From: Zychaea mexicana
Taxonomy: Eukaryota > Mucoromycota > Mucoromycetes > Mucorales > Lichtheimiaceae
Direction of reading: 5' to 3'
Length of the DNA: 64,000 nt
Assembly (NCBI RefSeq): GCF_025766255.1
Contig: NW_026516683.1
Span: 186,001 to 250,000, forward strand
Part shown: piece after piece, positions 32,718 to 42,470 of the stretch
Layout of the letters: every line of letters starts with the position of its first letter
Numbering within the stretch: position 1 is the stretch's first letter
The notes under the pieces: generated by a model
Seen by the model: the letters and a program-made list of their open reading frames with translations, nothing else
The model's database searches: none
Told to the model about the DNA's origin: nothing
Translations under genes and position numbers: made by a program

Positions 32718-35700
32718 ATGAGTTTTAACGATCGGTTCAACGAAGACGACGCCATGGACCTAGTGGAATCCACGATGTTGAGCGATGGGAAAACGAGAAC
32801 GAAAAGCCGCAAAGTGTATGCTGGTGACGATGCAGTTGTAGCTTCTGCTCCCACTATAAGAGATACGCGTCAAAATTCACAGCATGATCAATTAGGTAAC
32901 TGATTCGCTTATAAGCACACTAAATCTTTGCTTATGATAACATATACTTTGTAACGCGAAGATCACGGAGAAACCGATGATCTCGACTATGACGGTCCTG
33001 GTAGCGCTTTTAATGAAGGCTTGACAGTGTTTCGTCTGAATGACCATGACATCGAAGAACATAAAAGGAAATTGGAAGCTCTTGATGAAAACTGGTCCGA
33101 GGTTTTTAAGGTGCTACCGAAAGACTATGTAAAGTGCAAGGGAAGTAGCGACTATAGTCTGGCCGATACGACTCCGCTTTTCGACGCGCGCTGCACTACA
33201 TGCGATAAAACAAAGGAACGGGAGATCCTTTGCGTTTTCATTACCGGTAACGCATTACGTTGCATTAATAATTACCAAACATACTGTGATATGGACAACT
33301 GCTAAAACATTCCTATAAATGCCGTCGAAAACAATACGAAACAGGCATTAAAAGTTATAAAATACCATTCTGTGAATGTAAATCAGACGCCTCAACCTTG
33401 CTTTACCATCACTTGTTTCCGTCATCTCCCGCCTCGCCGAGGACAGCATTTCATCTCCCATTGCTTGATTTCTATTCTGCGCTTTTGGCTGAAGGTCATT
33501 TAGCAGCACAAGCCTTTGGAAATGCTTGCTCTTATGTGCACAAGTTTGAGGTACTGTTACTGCTAATATAATAATCAGATGATAACACAATGGAGCGAAA
33601 TCACTTATCATAACAGTTATTCTAATGTATTGTATATACATTTGAATTTTATGGAATAAAGAATCCTGATAGAATTCGAAAGACTTTAGGAAATGCACAT
33701 ACAGCATACATGGAGCTGAAAGAAAAAGTGACGGATGAAATGGTTAACGAGCTCAGCAATAATACTCCAATGGAGCGAGATGCGTGTCTGGCTTGTCCCA
33801 AGGTCTCCTTCTCGTTTTATAATTTAGTGCTGTCATGATATTTTGATGAGCTAATGACTCAATATACAATTTACACAGGAAGGAAAACTGTTCGTCGCAG
33901 TCGATGGCAACATGCAATTGCGACGACGCAAAGCACATGCAAATGATACAAAAAAAGCTGAAGCAGCGACGTTTTTCTCGGCTGATAACATGCATGACGT
34001 TTACGAAAAGCATGAAGTCACCAATGCCGTCAATAAGCGTTGCGAGAGTGAGCTCAAAGCTGTTACGTCCGTTTCTGATGCTGTCGAGAAGTTCTATGAA
34101 AGTGGAATAGTAGGCTGTGTATGCGGCAGACACAATGTTCCACTTCAGTTTACGAATATCTTTGCTTCTGGTGAAAAGTAATTTTAATACTTTTTACATG
34201 CATGCAGTCTATAATCCCTAGCGTATAATATGCACCTACATGTTGAGCTTTGTATAGGTACAAATATGCTCTATCTGTGCTTGCTGTTGCCACTAAGGGA
34301 TACAAAGATGTCAATATTTTGTATGATCTTGGTTGTCGCTTTGAACCATCATTTAAGGTATTTTGCCGTGTCTAAGAATATCATCGCATCCGGTAAACAA
34401 ACTGATCTTTAATTACTTATGCACCATTAGAAAGCATTTCCCAATTTTGCTCAAGCTGGATCACAGATGGCCGTCTACGTTTCCATGCATACGCCCATTC
34501 AATGTCTCGCCAGGTCGATTATCATCCACGATTCATAAGCGGCTTTGGACTGACAGATGGAGAAGGACTTGAGCGTCTTTGGTCCTACCTTGGAGGATTT
34601 GTCTCAATGACTAGACAAATGAGCGCCAAGAGACGTCTGTTCGTTTTACACCATGCGATTGGTCATTCGAAAGCCAAGACTACAATCAATATGTGTATGC
34701 ATGATTTTAAATGAAGTTATAAATGATTGCGTGATACTCATAATAGTACCGATAGGTTACGCGCTTAAAAAACGGACGAAAAGGGCAAAGGCAATCATCG
34801 AACAAGCGTCTGCATACTTGCGACACAGAGCTACCCTTGTAGCTTCCGGCGGTACGCCATGCTGGTGGTGGAACGAGGACGGGAAGATAGATGAGCTCAG
34901 ATTCGAAGAAGAATGGAAGACGTACAAAGATACCGTCCATAAAAAATCGAAAGATCGTACTATATTCACTGGTATCAAACCTCTATCAGTAAAAATACAG
35001 TATTATGAAGAACTAGAACATTTTTACGCGGTTGAGTGAGTTTACAAAGTGTTTTTGTAGAGTACTGTAAAATACTTAGACAACTAAACCATTCGGAAAA
35101 CATCATTAGAGCGGAGCGCATTACTTTATGTAGGGAGCTTCAAGATCCAGATAAATGTGCCAATATGACTATGGCGGAAGCAGGTATGTATAACGATTTC
35201 TACTCCCTTTCGTTTATGCGTATTAAGCTATTGCTATCATCAATAGACGAGAAATTTAGATTGCTTCGAAAGCTCTCAAGAAAGCTCGAGATCGCTAAAG
35301 ACAATGTTACCAGAATTTGAAAGGGTGCTAATGCCTGAACGAAGATGGCAGATAAATAGCACAGAATACGCAAGCGCAAAAGAAGCAAAAGCAAAGCGAG
35401 AAAAGGAAGATAGCCTGTATAAACTAAAATCACATATAATCTCGCGTAAGATGATGTATGATCAGCTGCGTAATCGAGAGGGCAAAATAGGTATTGTATA
35501 TCTGTTTTTTGAAGTGTAAAAATGAGAAAGCGCTGCTGATGGATATAATTAATTAATTATGAAACAGGCGAAAGAGTAAGCACGAAAGTTAGAAGCGCAA
35601 TCAAGAAACTAAGCACTGCAGCTGAAAAGCAATTAAAGCTATACAATGCTGCTTGCCATCTGTTGTTGGAGCCTGAAGTCCAGTTGGAGGATGTCTGTCA

Positions 35701-36861
35701 TCTGGAGACACGATTTTGGGAACAGCACCATATACAGTTGACCCCCGTTTTTTGCAGTAGCGGTTTTTCGTGAAAAAAACTGCAAAAAGCGGGGAACTGC
35801 AAAAAGCGAGGACGGGTATAAGGGTGTTACACAGGCTGACTATAGCTTGGCCTACCTAGTGTCAATTATGTGAACCAAGTAAGGAACATCAGTACTTAAT
35901 TGAGGTTACTTTTACATTGCAACTTCAAATAAAAAGACCTAATTTTTTTTGCAATTGTTTTATACACACTATTCACACCATACATCATGACAAAAAGAGA
36001 AACATAGGAAAAGCTTACTGACGAATTAATGAAGCAGCCTATCAGTATTATATCACTATAAAAAATGCACTACACAAATCTAGTAGGTGCAGTCATGACT
36101 AACAGCGATGATTTGTGCAAGAAAAGCCAGAAGAAACATCATTGGTTCGATTCTCAGCGTCGCCGCTCTCTAATAGAATGAAAATTACAAGCGGAAAATT
36201 GCAGGTCCTTCATTTTGGGCTGCAAAATGCAAAAAGTGAGGAAACTGCAATTTTACTAAGTGGTGAACGGGATTCCTCCAAAAAAAGCTGCAAAAACTGA
36301 GGACCTGCAAAAAGTAGAGGTGCAAAAAACGGGGGTCAACTGTAGCAGAAAGCAACGACGTCGACGTTCTCAGAGAGATTATGAACATTAAGCGCGCCGA
36401 GGAAGAGCTGATAATGATCGAGGTTAATGCTATGGTACTTCATTGAAACTCCATACTGTGATCTCAACTTTCCCACTTAGGACGAAGAAAAGAATCTGGA
36501 AGCATACGCTGCAGCACGTTATAGCGCCATTCAAGATGCCATAGAGGCGACGCATGACGATGGGTGGCAAGCTATTCTTGGTGATCTTTTGGAATAAGCT
36601 GAACGTCTCCAATGTAATATCAGAAGCAGCAAACCGCGTACTGTTGGTGAAATTTCACAGATCGACAACGACGAACAATACGGTGACGATGCGGACGATG
36701 AATATGACGAAGACGTTTACTTTGTCCATGCTGAGACATATGAGGATATTGAGAAGGAACATGACGAGCTGATGTACGAGTATATGCCGCCAGTAGATTA
36801 TACTATGCCTGACGAAGATATTTCTCTGCCAGATGCAGTACTTTCAGAAGAAACACTATAG
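32718..36861 (+). pseudogene. KDZ transposase, interrupted by a pogo-like miniature element
   Basis: Cut-and-paste transposase of the KDZ superfamily. Exon 1 starts MSFNDRFNEDDAMDLV. The cysteine-containing N-terminal part (FDARCTTCDKTKE, then FCECKSDASTLLYHH and SPRTAFHLPLLDFYSALL) matches KDZ proteins. The catalytic triad is visible as VAVDGNMQLRRR (first Asp, about 33900), NILYDLGCRFEPS (second Asp, about 34335) and GFGLTDGEGLERLWSYL (Glu, about 34560); CVCGRH lies between the first two. A long coiled-coil C terminus follows, then an acidic tail (DEQYGDDADDEYDEDVY) ending in TAG at 36861. The coding sequence is interrupted at 35735-36342 by a 608-bp insertion. About eight introns are needed; exon borders are not all fixed. 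Confidence 0.8.
35735..36342. mobile_element. 608-bp pogo-like miniature element inside the KDZ transposase
   Basis: Begins CAGTTGACCCCCGTTTTTTG and ends with the exact inverted copy CAAAAAACGGGGGTCAACTG, with TA directly outside both ends (35733-35734, 36343-36344). Subterminal repeats of CTGCAAAAAGCGGGG type occur near both ends. No transposase is encoded. Reading the transposase codons across the site with only one TA gives an uninterrupted frame (HHI then AESNDVDV), which proves insertion into a coding exon with TA duplication. The ends share CAGTYGACCCCCGTT with the element at 203-390. Confidence 0.92.
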
Positions 36862-37086
36862 AGCCAGCAATGTATATACGCCGTTGTAAATCAAGAGCTC
36901 TTTTATAATCCTTATTATGCTTACTTATACATTGTATGTTATTAGACCTGTTATGCGAATATGATTTTTTATCGTGTGTAATAAGCACCTATTCTGTTAC
37001 TTATTTTCTCAATACTGCGTTGAGCGTTAATCCTCATAATTTAAATCAGATACATATATATAATACTGTATGCTACCGGAAAAAGA

Positions 37087-37282
37087 TGCTCTGGTTGGGG
37101 CTCCTGGTTGCTCATTGTCGAAATGGAGGACGGGAGAAAGCTGGTGCTATGGTAGGCTGAGCATACTATAATTTCTACGGTGTGCACGGCGTGACACCGC
37201 AGAGGCCACAGGGTATGTTCCGTTGAGCTTGTAGAGGCCCGTACGGCGTCCGAATATAGGCAAATAATTTGGGTCTGGGGTG
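37087..37282 (-). repeat. Right terminal inverted repeat of the KDZ element
   Basis: Reverse complement of 30718-30935 without its small insertion. On the minus strand it carries ATGAGCAACCAGGAGCCCC (start at 37115), an intact start codon for the reading frame that in the left repeat begins with TTG. Confidence 0.9.
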
Positions 37283-38643
37283 CTCATACACCACGGCATC
37301 GGCCCTTTAATTGTCATCCTTTAATTCCGGTCTGTGAGGCTTTAATTTCTTATCCTTTACTCACCTCTACATAAGTGTTTTTTCAAGGCTGATTAAAGGA
37401 TGAGATTGAAGTTTTATTCAAGTTTTCAATTTTTAATTCACTTCCCAATTCTCCCGCAGTGTATAAAGAAAACAAAAGAAAAGGAAAACAGAAAAGAGTG
37501 TGTTAGTGGCGGGTGACAAAAATTATGGTGGGAATGTATCATACAAGCTCGCAGAAACTGCTATGCGTACCAGCAGAGACAGCACGACTTTTGTGGTGGT
37601 TGGCTATGCAACTAGATGCATGCACATCCTTCTTATTTGTTGTGCCATGTAGACGACAGTAACCTCAGTGCTATAAGGTCTTGGTTTTTAGATTTTGCCA
37701 ATGTTATCTAACTAATGACAGCAACAAGCAATCATCAATACAGAAAGATCACAGCAACAGGAGCCAGGAACAGAACCGGCACATCAGAAGCACCACCAAG
37801 AAGCATCCTTGATGGTCTTCCGGCAAAGCGTTCCAAACGGCGCTGTAAAATGTGCAAATCATCCGAATGTAGTGGCGAAAAGAATCGTGCTAGATATCCT
37901 CAGAACAGTTAGCAAAGTATCATTGAGTAGTTCATTTCGGAACTACACAAGCCGTTGAAAAATCAATCAAAACATCGCACTAATGAACTTAAAACTACTA
38001 CATTATGAAGAAGTGGCAAAATGACCCAAAGTTATGCTTTGGACCATTTTGGGAAAAGTTAGTACTGTCGGCCTTAAGTATGGTACCCGGGCCCTTACTG
38101 GGAGTCCCTATGGCTTCTCCACCTGCTATTACATTCAGTTCCTCCACCACTTTTTTGCTTCTTATTTCTGATATGCGATCCTGAGAAATCCAGTCTATAC
38201 TTTCTCATGTACTAGCAGACCGATAAAATATTGCACGTATCACTCATCTATTCATTTACGAAAAAGCAAGGATATATTATTATCAAATGTTGGCAGCAAA
38301 GCAAAAAAAAAAGGAACAAACGTTTTGGTGGCAACGTTCGCTTTATATACGTTGAGAAACCAGTAGCGTCGTATCATAGCAATAAACAGCGTTGTTCTCA
38401 TAGTGATTGTCGCCATAGTTATCTGCCTTTGCTCGGTTACTAAACAGCAGCATAGAAAGAATCACGCTTTCTTTTTTTAAGACCATGTCACGATGAGAGG
38501 TGAAAAGGTGCTGTAGGCACACCTCACGCGAAAATTGTGTCGGCGCTTCAATCTGCTGCGCACGGCGACTGATAAGAAAGTGTTGCCTGCCCAACCCACT
38601 GGTCTTCTTCTTTACCAGCTTCTTTTTACTACATTCTGTCGCA
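37283..38643. other. Intergenic right of the KDZ element
   Basis: CCTTTAATTGTCATCCTTTAAT (about 37303) and ATTAAAGGATGAGATTGAAG (about 37392) form an imperfect inverted pair about 90 bases apart. A plus-strand frame at 37715-37912 ends with a cysteine cluster, KRRCKMCKSSECSGEKNRARYP, like the zinc knuckles found in fungal transposon proteins. It has no visible partner exons. Otherwise no gene; the promoter of the next gene should be near 38500-38640. Confidence 0.4.
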
Positions 38644-40629
38644 ATGATCACCGTATCTGACGCCCTCTTCGCCAAGCTCGTTCTGCTTTGTATCTTGCTG
38701 TGTATCTTTGGGGAAACAGTGGCCGCTATCTACCGATATGCCCTGTCCCGTCCTGTCATCGCTGTTTCCGTTGCCCTTGTGGCTTTTGTCGTCCGTGCCG
38801 AGTGTTGCACTCATGTGCGCACATGGATTCTTGATGCCCCGTTCAAGTTGTTGTTGTTCCTCTCTTGGCCATTTCCGCCATTAGACTTCCCGCCGCTGCC
38901 TCCGCCTCCGCCGCCGTTGTTCACGCAACGTGCCACCACAACTTCAACTACTGCCACTGAACCTGTGCATGCGATCCGTCGGCCAAGTGTAAAGTATGGT
39001 GGACAGCCTCGTTCTTCTAATCCGGTATGTATTTATCATTGCTGGGATATTGACTGGGAGATTGACTCTGATGTTAATCGTGGTGTTCTGACAACCGAGT
39101 ACGTGCCCGCGCGACGTGCTGAGCACCTGGGTGCAATGAGGAATCCTGAGCCCCACGCGTTGCTCCCGACTGCTGCTGCGGCTTCCGCTCATGTCTCTCA
39201 GCCGCACCAATCAATAACAACAGTCGATAATGCAATTACTGTGAAAGATGAGCACATGGTTATGGTAATGATGGAGCAGTCTGCGGCCCCTCTGCTTTTG
39301 CATGGCTCCCGTGTTCCTGAACCTGTCGACGTGGATCAGTCTGTGACCCCTCTGCTTTTGCATGGCTCCTGTAATTCTGACTCTACTGAAGTGAGGATAG
39401 ATCAGCCTGTGGCCCCTCTGCTTATGCATGGCTCCCGTGTTCTTGAACTTGTCGACAACCACGCGATGCCTTCGTTGTCTGTTCCAGATGCGCATACGGC
39501 CGCTTCGGCGTGCTCGTCCCTGCCATCTTCTGAGCAAACCGCTGCTTCGGCATGCGTGTCCCTGCAAACTCCAGAGCATACGGCTGCTTCGGCATGCGCG
39601 TCCCTGCTAGAGCAAACGACCGCTTCGGCGTGTTCGTCCCTGCAAGAGCATACTACCGCTTCGGCGCGTCAGTCCCTGCTAGAGCACACTACCGCTTCGG
39701 CGCGTCAGTCCCTGCCAGAACACACAGACGACACGCTCTCTGATCGAAATGTGCAGATGGAGGATCCATCGTATGACTTTGTGTCGTATGATGTTGGAGC
39801 CTTCAATTTAATGCCTTCTTCGGCTTTGTTGGCGGACGCTTCTGATGTGCGGCATGAAGGTGATACTTCTGTCGAAAATCCATACTTTTTCGAGCATACG
39901 ACCGCTTCGGCGTGTTCGTCCCTGCAATATGAGCATACGACCACTTTTGTGCGTTCGTCCCTGCCATCACGACAAGAACGATCGTGGCATACCGCCTTGG
40001 GCGTGTCCCTGCCTGATCATGGTGAGGAATATCGCGCAGCCGAGGACTCTCCCGAGGACTCTCCTGCCGATTTGCAGCCGATGGAAGTTGAGGGTGAATC
40101 CCCAACTCGGTCTGACCTCCAACGCTATATAGCGATGACCGATGATGAGCTTTTAGCTCTCATCAACCCCTCCCAATCTGACATCACCACCGACGCCGTA
40201 ACCACCACCGCCACCCCAGAACCCGCCGCCTCTTCTCTCCCGCTCCTCACGTCAGAGGATCTTGATGCCATCCGTGCTCAAGTTGCCGCCGAGGCCGAGG
40301 AAAATGACAGTGGTTGTTCCGTCTCTTCTCTCCCTTCTCTCCGTTCGGAAGATCTTGCTTTCCGTGCTCAGCTCGACGCTCACGCAGAAGATCTTGCTGC
40401 TCTCCGTGCTCAGCTCGACGCTGACGCAGAAGATCTTGCTGCTCTCCGTGCTCAGCTCGACGCTGATGCAGAAGATCTTGCTGCTCTCAATGCTCAGCTC
40501 GACGCTGAGGCAGAAGATCTTGATGGCTGGTTCGACGATTTGATCGGTAAGTTTTTTACTTGGTGATGACACGAAATAAAGGGTTGTTTTCTAATGATTT
40601 TTTTTCTGTTTCCTTTAGTTGACCAGTAG
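38644..40629 (+). CDS. Unknown 637-aa membrane-anchored protein built of internal repeats
   Basis: Not recognised. I take the first ATG of the open frame (MITVSDALFAKLVLLC). Two or three hydrophobic segments in the first 80 residues (LVLLCILLCIFGETVAAIY, AVSVALVAFVV, LLLFLSWPF) run into a proline run (PPLPPPPPPLF). The rest is repeat-built: three copies of QS-x-x-PLLLHGS (39275-39445), about eight copies of an EHTTASACSSL-type unit (39488-39725 and 39890-39965), and four copies of a 15-residue unit AEDLAALRAQLDADA (40340-40530) with heptad-like leucines. Exon 1 ends at 40546 (GTAAGT) and a 4-codon exon (40619-40629) ends in TAG. GC content is visibly higher than in the flanks, and the other frames are also open. 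This suggests recent expansion from simple units or acquisition from elsewhere. It could be a surface or scaffold protein; no function is assigned. Confidence 0.55.
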
Positions 40630-40680
40630 GTGTTGTCCTGCGCGCTGCTGTGTGCAGCTTGGTGCGATGTGGGTGTGGCA

Positions 40681-41218
40681 GTTTCTTTTTTTTTCGTTTC
40701 GGTGCTTCGTGGTTCTGTCGAGTTTCTTTCCTCCTCCTCCTGATCCTCCTCTTCTTCCGTCCTGGTGTTCCTGTTGTTCGTTGCTGCTGTTGCGTTCTGT
40801 GCGTGCTTTTCTTCTTTTTTGGCGTTTTCCAGTGCGTCAACTGACGCGATGGTGTGGAAAGCGTTTAGGGTATGTATCTTTAGTGCGGCAATTAACAACC
40901 AAACCTATTATCAACATCTAATCATTTTCCTTTATATCTCCCGTATTTAGGCTGTATTTTCTTTCGTTTCGGTGCTTCGTGGTTGTGTCGGTTTTCTTCT
41001 CCTCCTCCTCCTGATCCTCCTCTTCTTCCGTTCTGGTGTTCCTGTTGTGCGTTGCTGCTGTCGCGTTCTGTGCGTGCTTTTCTTCTTTTTGGCGTTTTCC
41101 GGTGCGTCAACTGACGCGATGGTGTGGAAAGCGTTTACGGTATGTATCTTTAGTGCGGCAATTAACAACCAAAATTATTATCAACATCTAATCATATTAC
41201 TTTTTTCCCCATATCTAG
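40681..41218 (+). repeat. Tandem duplication of a ~270-bp unit containing an intron-like segment
   Basis: Two copies about 268-270 bp apart share TTTCGTTTCGGTGCTTCGTG, a CCTCCTCCTCCTGATCC run, GCGTCAACTGACGCGATGG and TGTGGAAAGCGTTTA. In each copy GGTATGTATC follows, then CAACATCTAATC and an AG acceptor (ATTTAG, ATCTAG). The unit therefore looks like an exon plus its intron. Copy 2 reads openly as a very hydrophobic peptide ending ASTDAMVWKAFT; copy 1 has single-base shifts and a stop. A third partial start (GGCTGTTTTTTCTTTCG) is at 41218. It lies directly after the 637-aa gene and may be its decayed 3' end or a neighbouring membrane-protein gene. Confidence 0.7.
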
Positions 41219-42179
41219 GCTGTTTTTTCTTTCGTGCTCGTTTGTGGCTGGTCGTCTTGTCTGTGGCCGGCTTTGGAGATTAGTTCGGGAAGGACATGAA
41301 GGTAAATATAAATGGATGTAATATCATTAGCTCGAATCTCGCATGCGTGCCTCTTATTAATCAAATATAAAAAGATAGGTCATGGGCTGCTGCGGCCTTT
41401 GTGTGCGTGCTGCCGCCTGCTGCACTGTGTGTGTGGCGACCGTCTGGCGGGGCGGTTTTAGAAGGCACCCCAGTGGATGGCCCACTAGCAGAGGTAAATG
41501 ACCGCGGCATTGGTATATGACACTGGGCTACAGCCACCGGGGGTGGAAAGGGTATGAGGGGCACATGGGGATAGCGAGGATGGCACAGCTAGTGTAGTGG
41601 GGAGGGGAACAGCGCTCTGGTCTAGATAGGCAGCAGAAACATCATCGAAGCACATCCACAGCGGTTCTTGACAACAAATGGCAATCAAGGCTTGCAAGCT
41701 TTCGTGGTTATTACGGTATGTACCATTTGACAAATTCTTGTGGCATATTTATTTATTAAGGAAGCTCTTGCATCTAAGAAAAGATTCCACTAACTAAATC
41801 CTTCTATTGCCTTTCCTCTTCTTCGTATCGCATCTGCACCTTTTTCTAAAGGTCGGATGTGATATGGAGAAGACGGATAGGAGCTAGTTTCGCTGGTTTT
41901 ATCCCTCTTCCTCAAGGATTGTCATTTAGTCTGTTCCAGCTGATGTGCGATGATGTTCCTGCGTAAGCCCTTGTGACTAGAGCAACGTTCCCTCAATCCC
42001 TGCTACCGAATGCTCTGCCTAGTTATCCTCGTCCTTCTTACCCTGGAAGCCCCCACCGGCACCAGTAGTTCGGTGTCATTGCCATCTAAGTCCAACCCCG
42101 TCCTTGCACTTTTGCTTTTTGGATACCTGAAGCTGGGGTTGTCCTTCTTTTGGCGGGTGGTGCCAGTGATGGTTACTGC
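41219..42179. other. Intergenic, no gene recognised
   Basis: The partial third copy of the 270-bp unit ends in a short open frame (to about 41300). Minus-strand frames at 41361-41564 and 41485-41733 are Pro/Ser/Ala-rich without motifs. Nothing else supported. Confidence 0.35.
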
Positions 42180-42470
42180 CCGCCTTTGGCGGCTTGGAAA
42201 AATTTTCCTGTGGCAAGGGAACTTTTTCCGCACGGGAAAGTGGAGAATCCCGTCTTTGGCTTGATGCTGGTTTCTTGGAGGCGAAACCTGGGTGTTCAAG
42301 GGAATCTTTTCCACTTGGAGGAGTGGAGAATCCCGTCTTTGGCTTGATCCTGGTTTCTTGGAGGCGAAACCTGGGTGTTCAAGGGAATCTTTTTCACTTG
42401 GAGGAGTGGAGAATCCCGTCTTTGGTTTGATACTGGTTCCTTGGCGGCAAAATCCGGTGCTCTTGTTGCG
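42180..42470 (+). repeat. 83-bp tandem repeat array
   Basis: The word GTGGAGAATCCCGTCTTTGG recurs at 42240, 42323 and 42406, exactly 83 bases apart, with nearly identical sequence between (CTTGATnCTGGTTTCTTGG, GGCGAAACCTGGGTGTTCAA). Degenerate partial units flank it on both sides (about 42186 and 42425-42470). Because 83 is not a multiple of 3, the repeat cannot encode a periodic protein; open frames through it are accidental. Confidence 0.9.

Larger units (their letters stand above)
30718..37282 (+). mobile_element. KDZ-superfamily DNA transposon with ~200-bp terminal inverted repeats
   Basis: A roughly 6.6-kb unit is bounded by long inverted repeats (30718-30935 and 37087-37282) and encodes a KDZ-type (Kyakuja-Dileera-Zisupton) transposase at 32718-36861. 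It also encodes a second, broken gene at 30907-32076. The repeats are over 90% alike apart from one roughly 25-base insertion in the left copy, so the insertion is fairly recent. A pogo-like miniature element has since inserted in the transposase, and the accessory gene has lost its start codon and gained a stop, so this copy is not autonomous now. Outermost ends are uncertain by some tens of bases because the repeat similarity fades; I could not define a target-site duplication. Confidence 0.8.

Noticed and set aside
36140..36165. GGTTCGATTCTC, resembling a tRNA T-arm
   Set aside because: No acceptor stem, D-arm or anticodon arm fits around it; it lies inside the miniature transposon.
40252..40572. 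106-codon minus-strand frame with EDxIFC-like repeats, and similar antisense frames at 39211-39579
   Set aside because: Antisense reading of the 45-bp and 33-39-bp coding repeats of the 637-aa gene.
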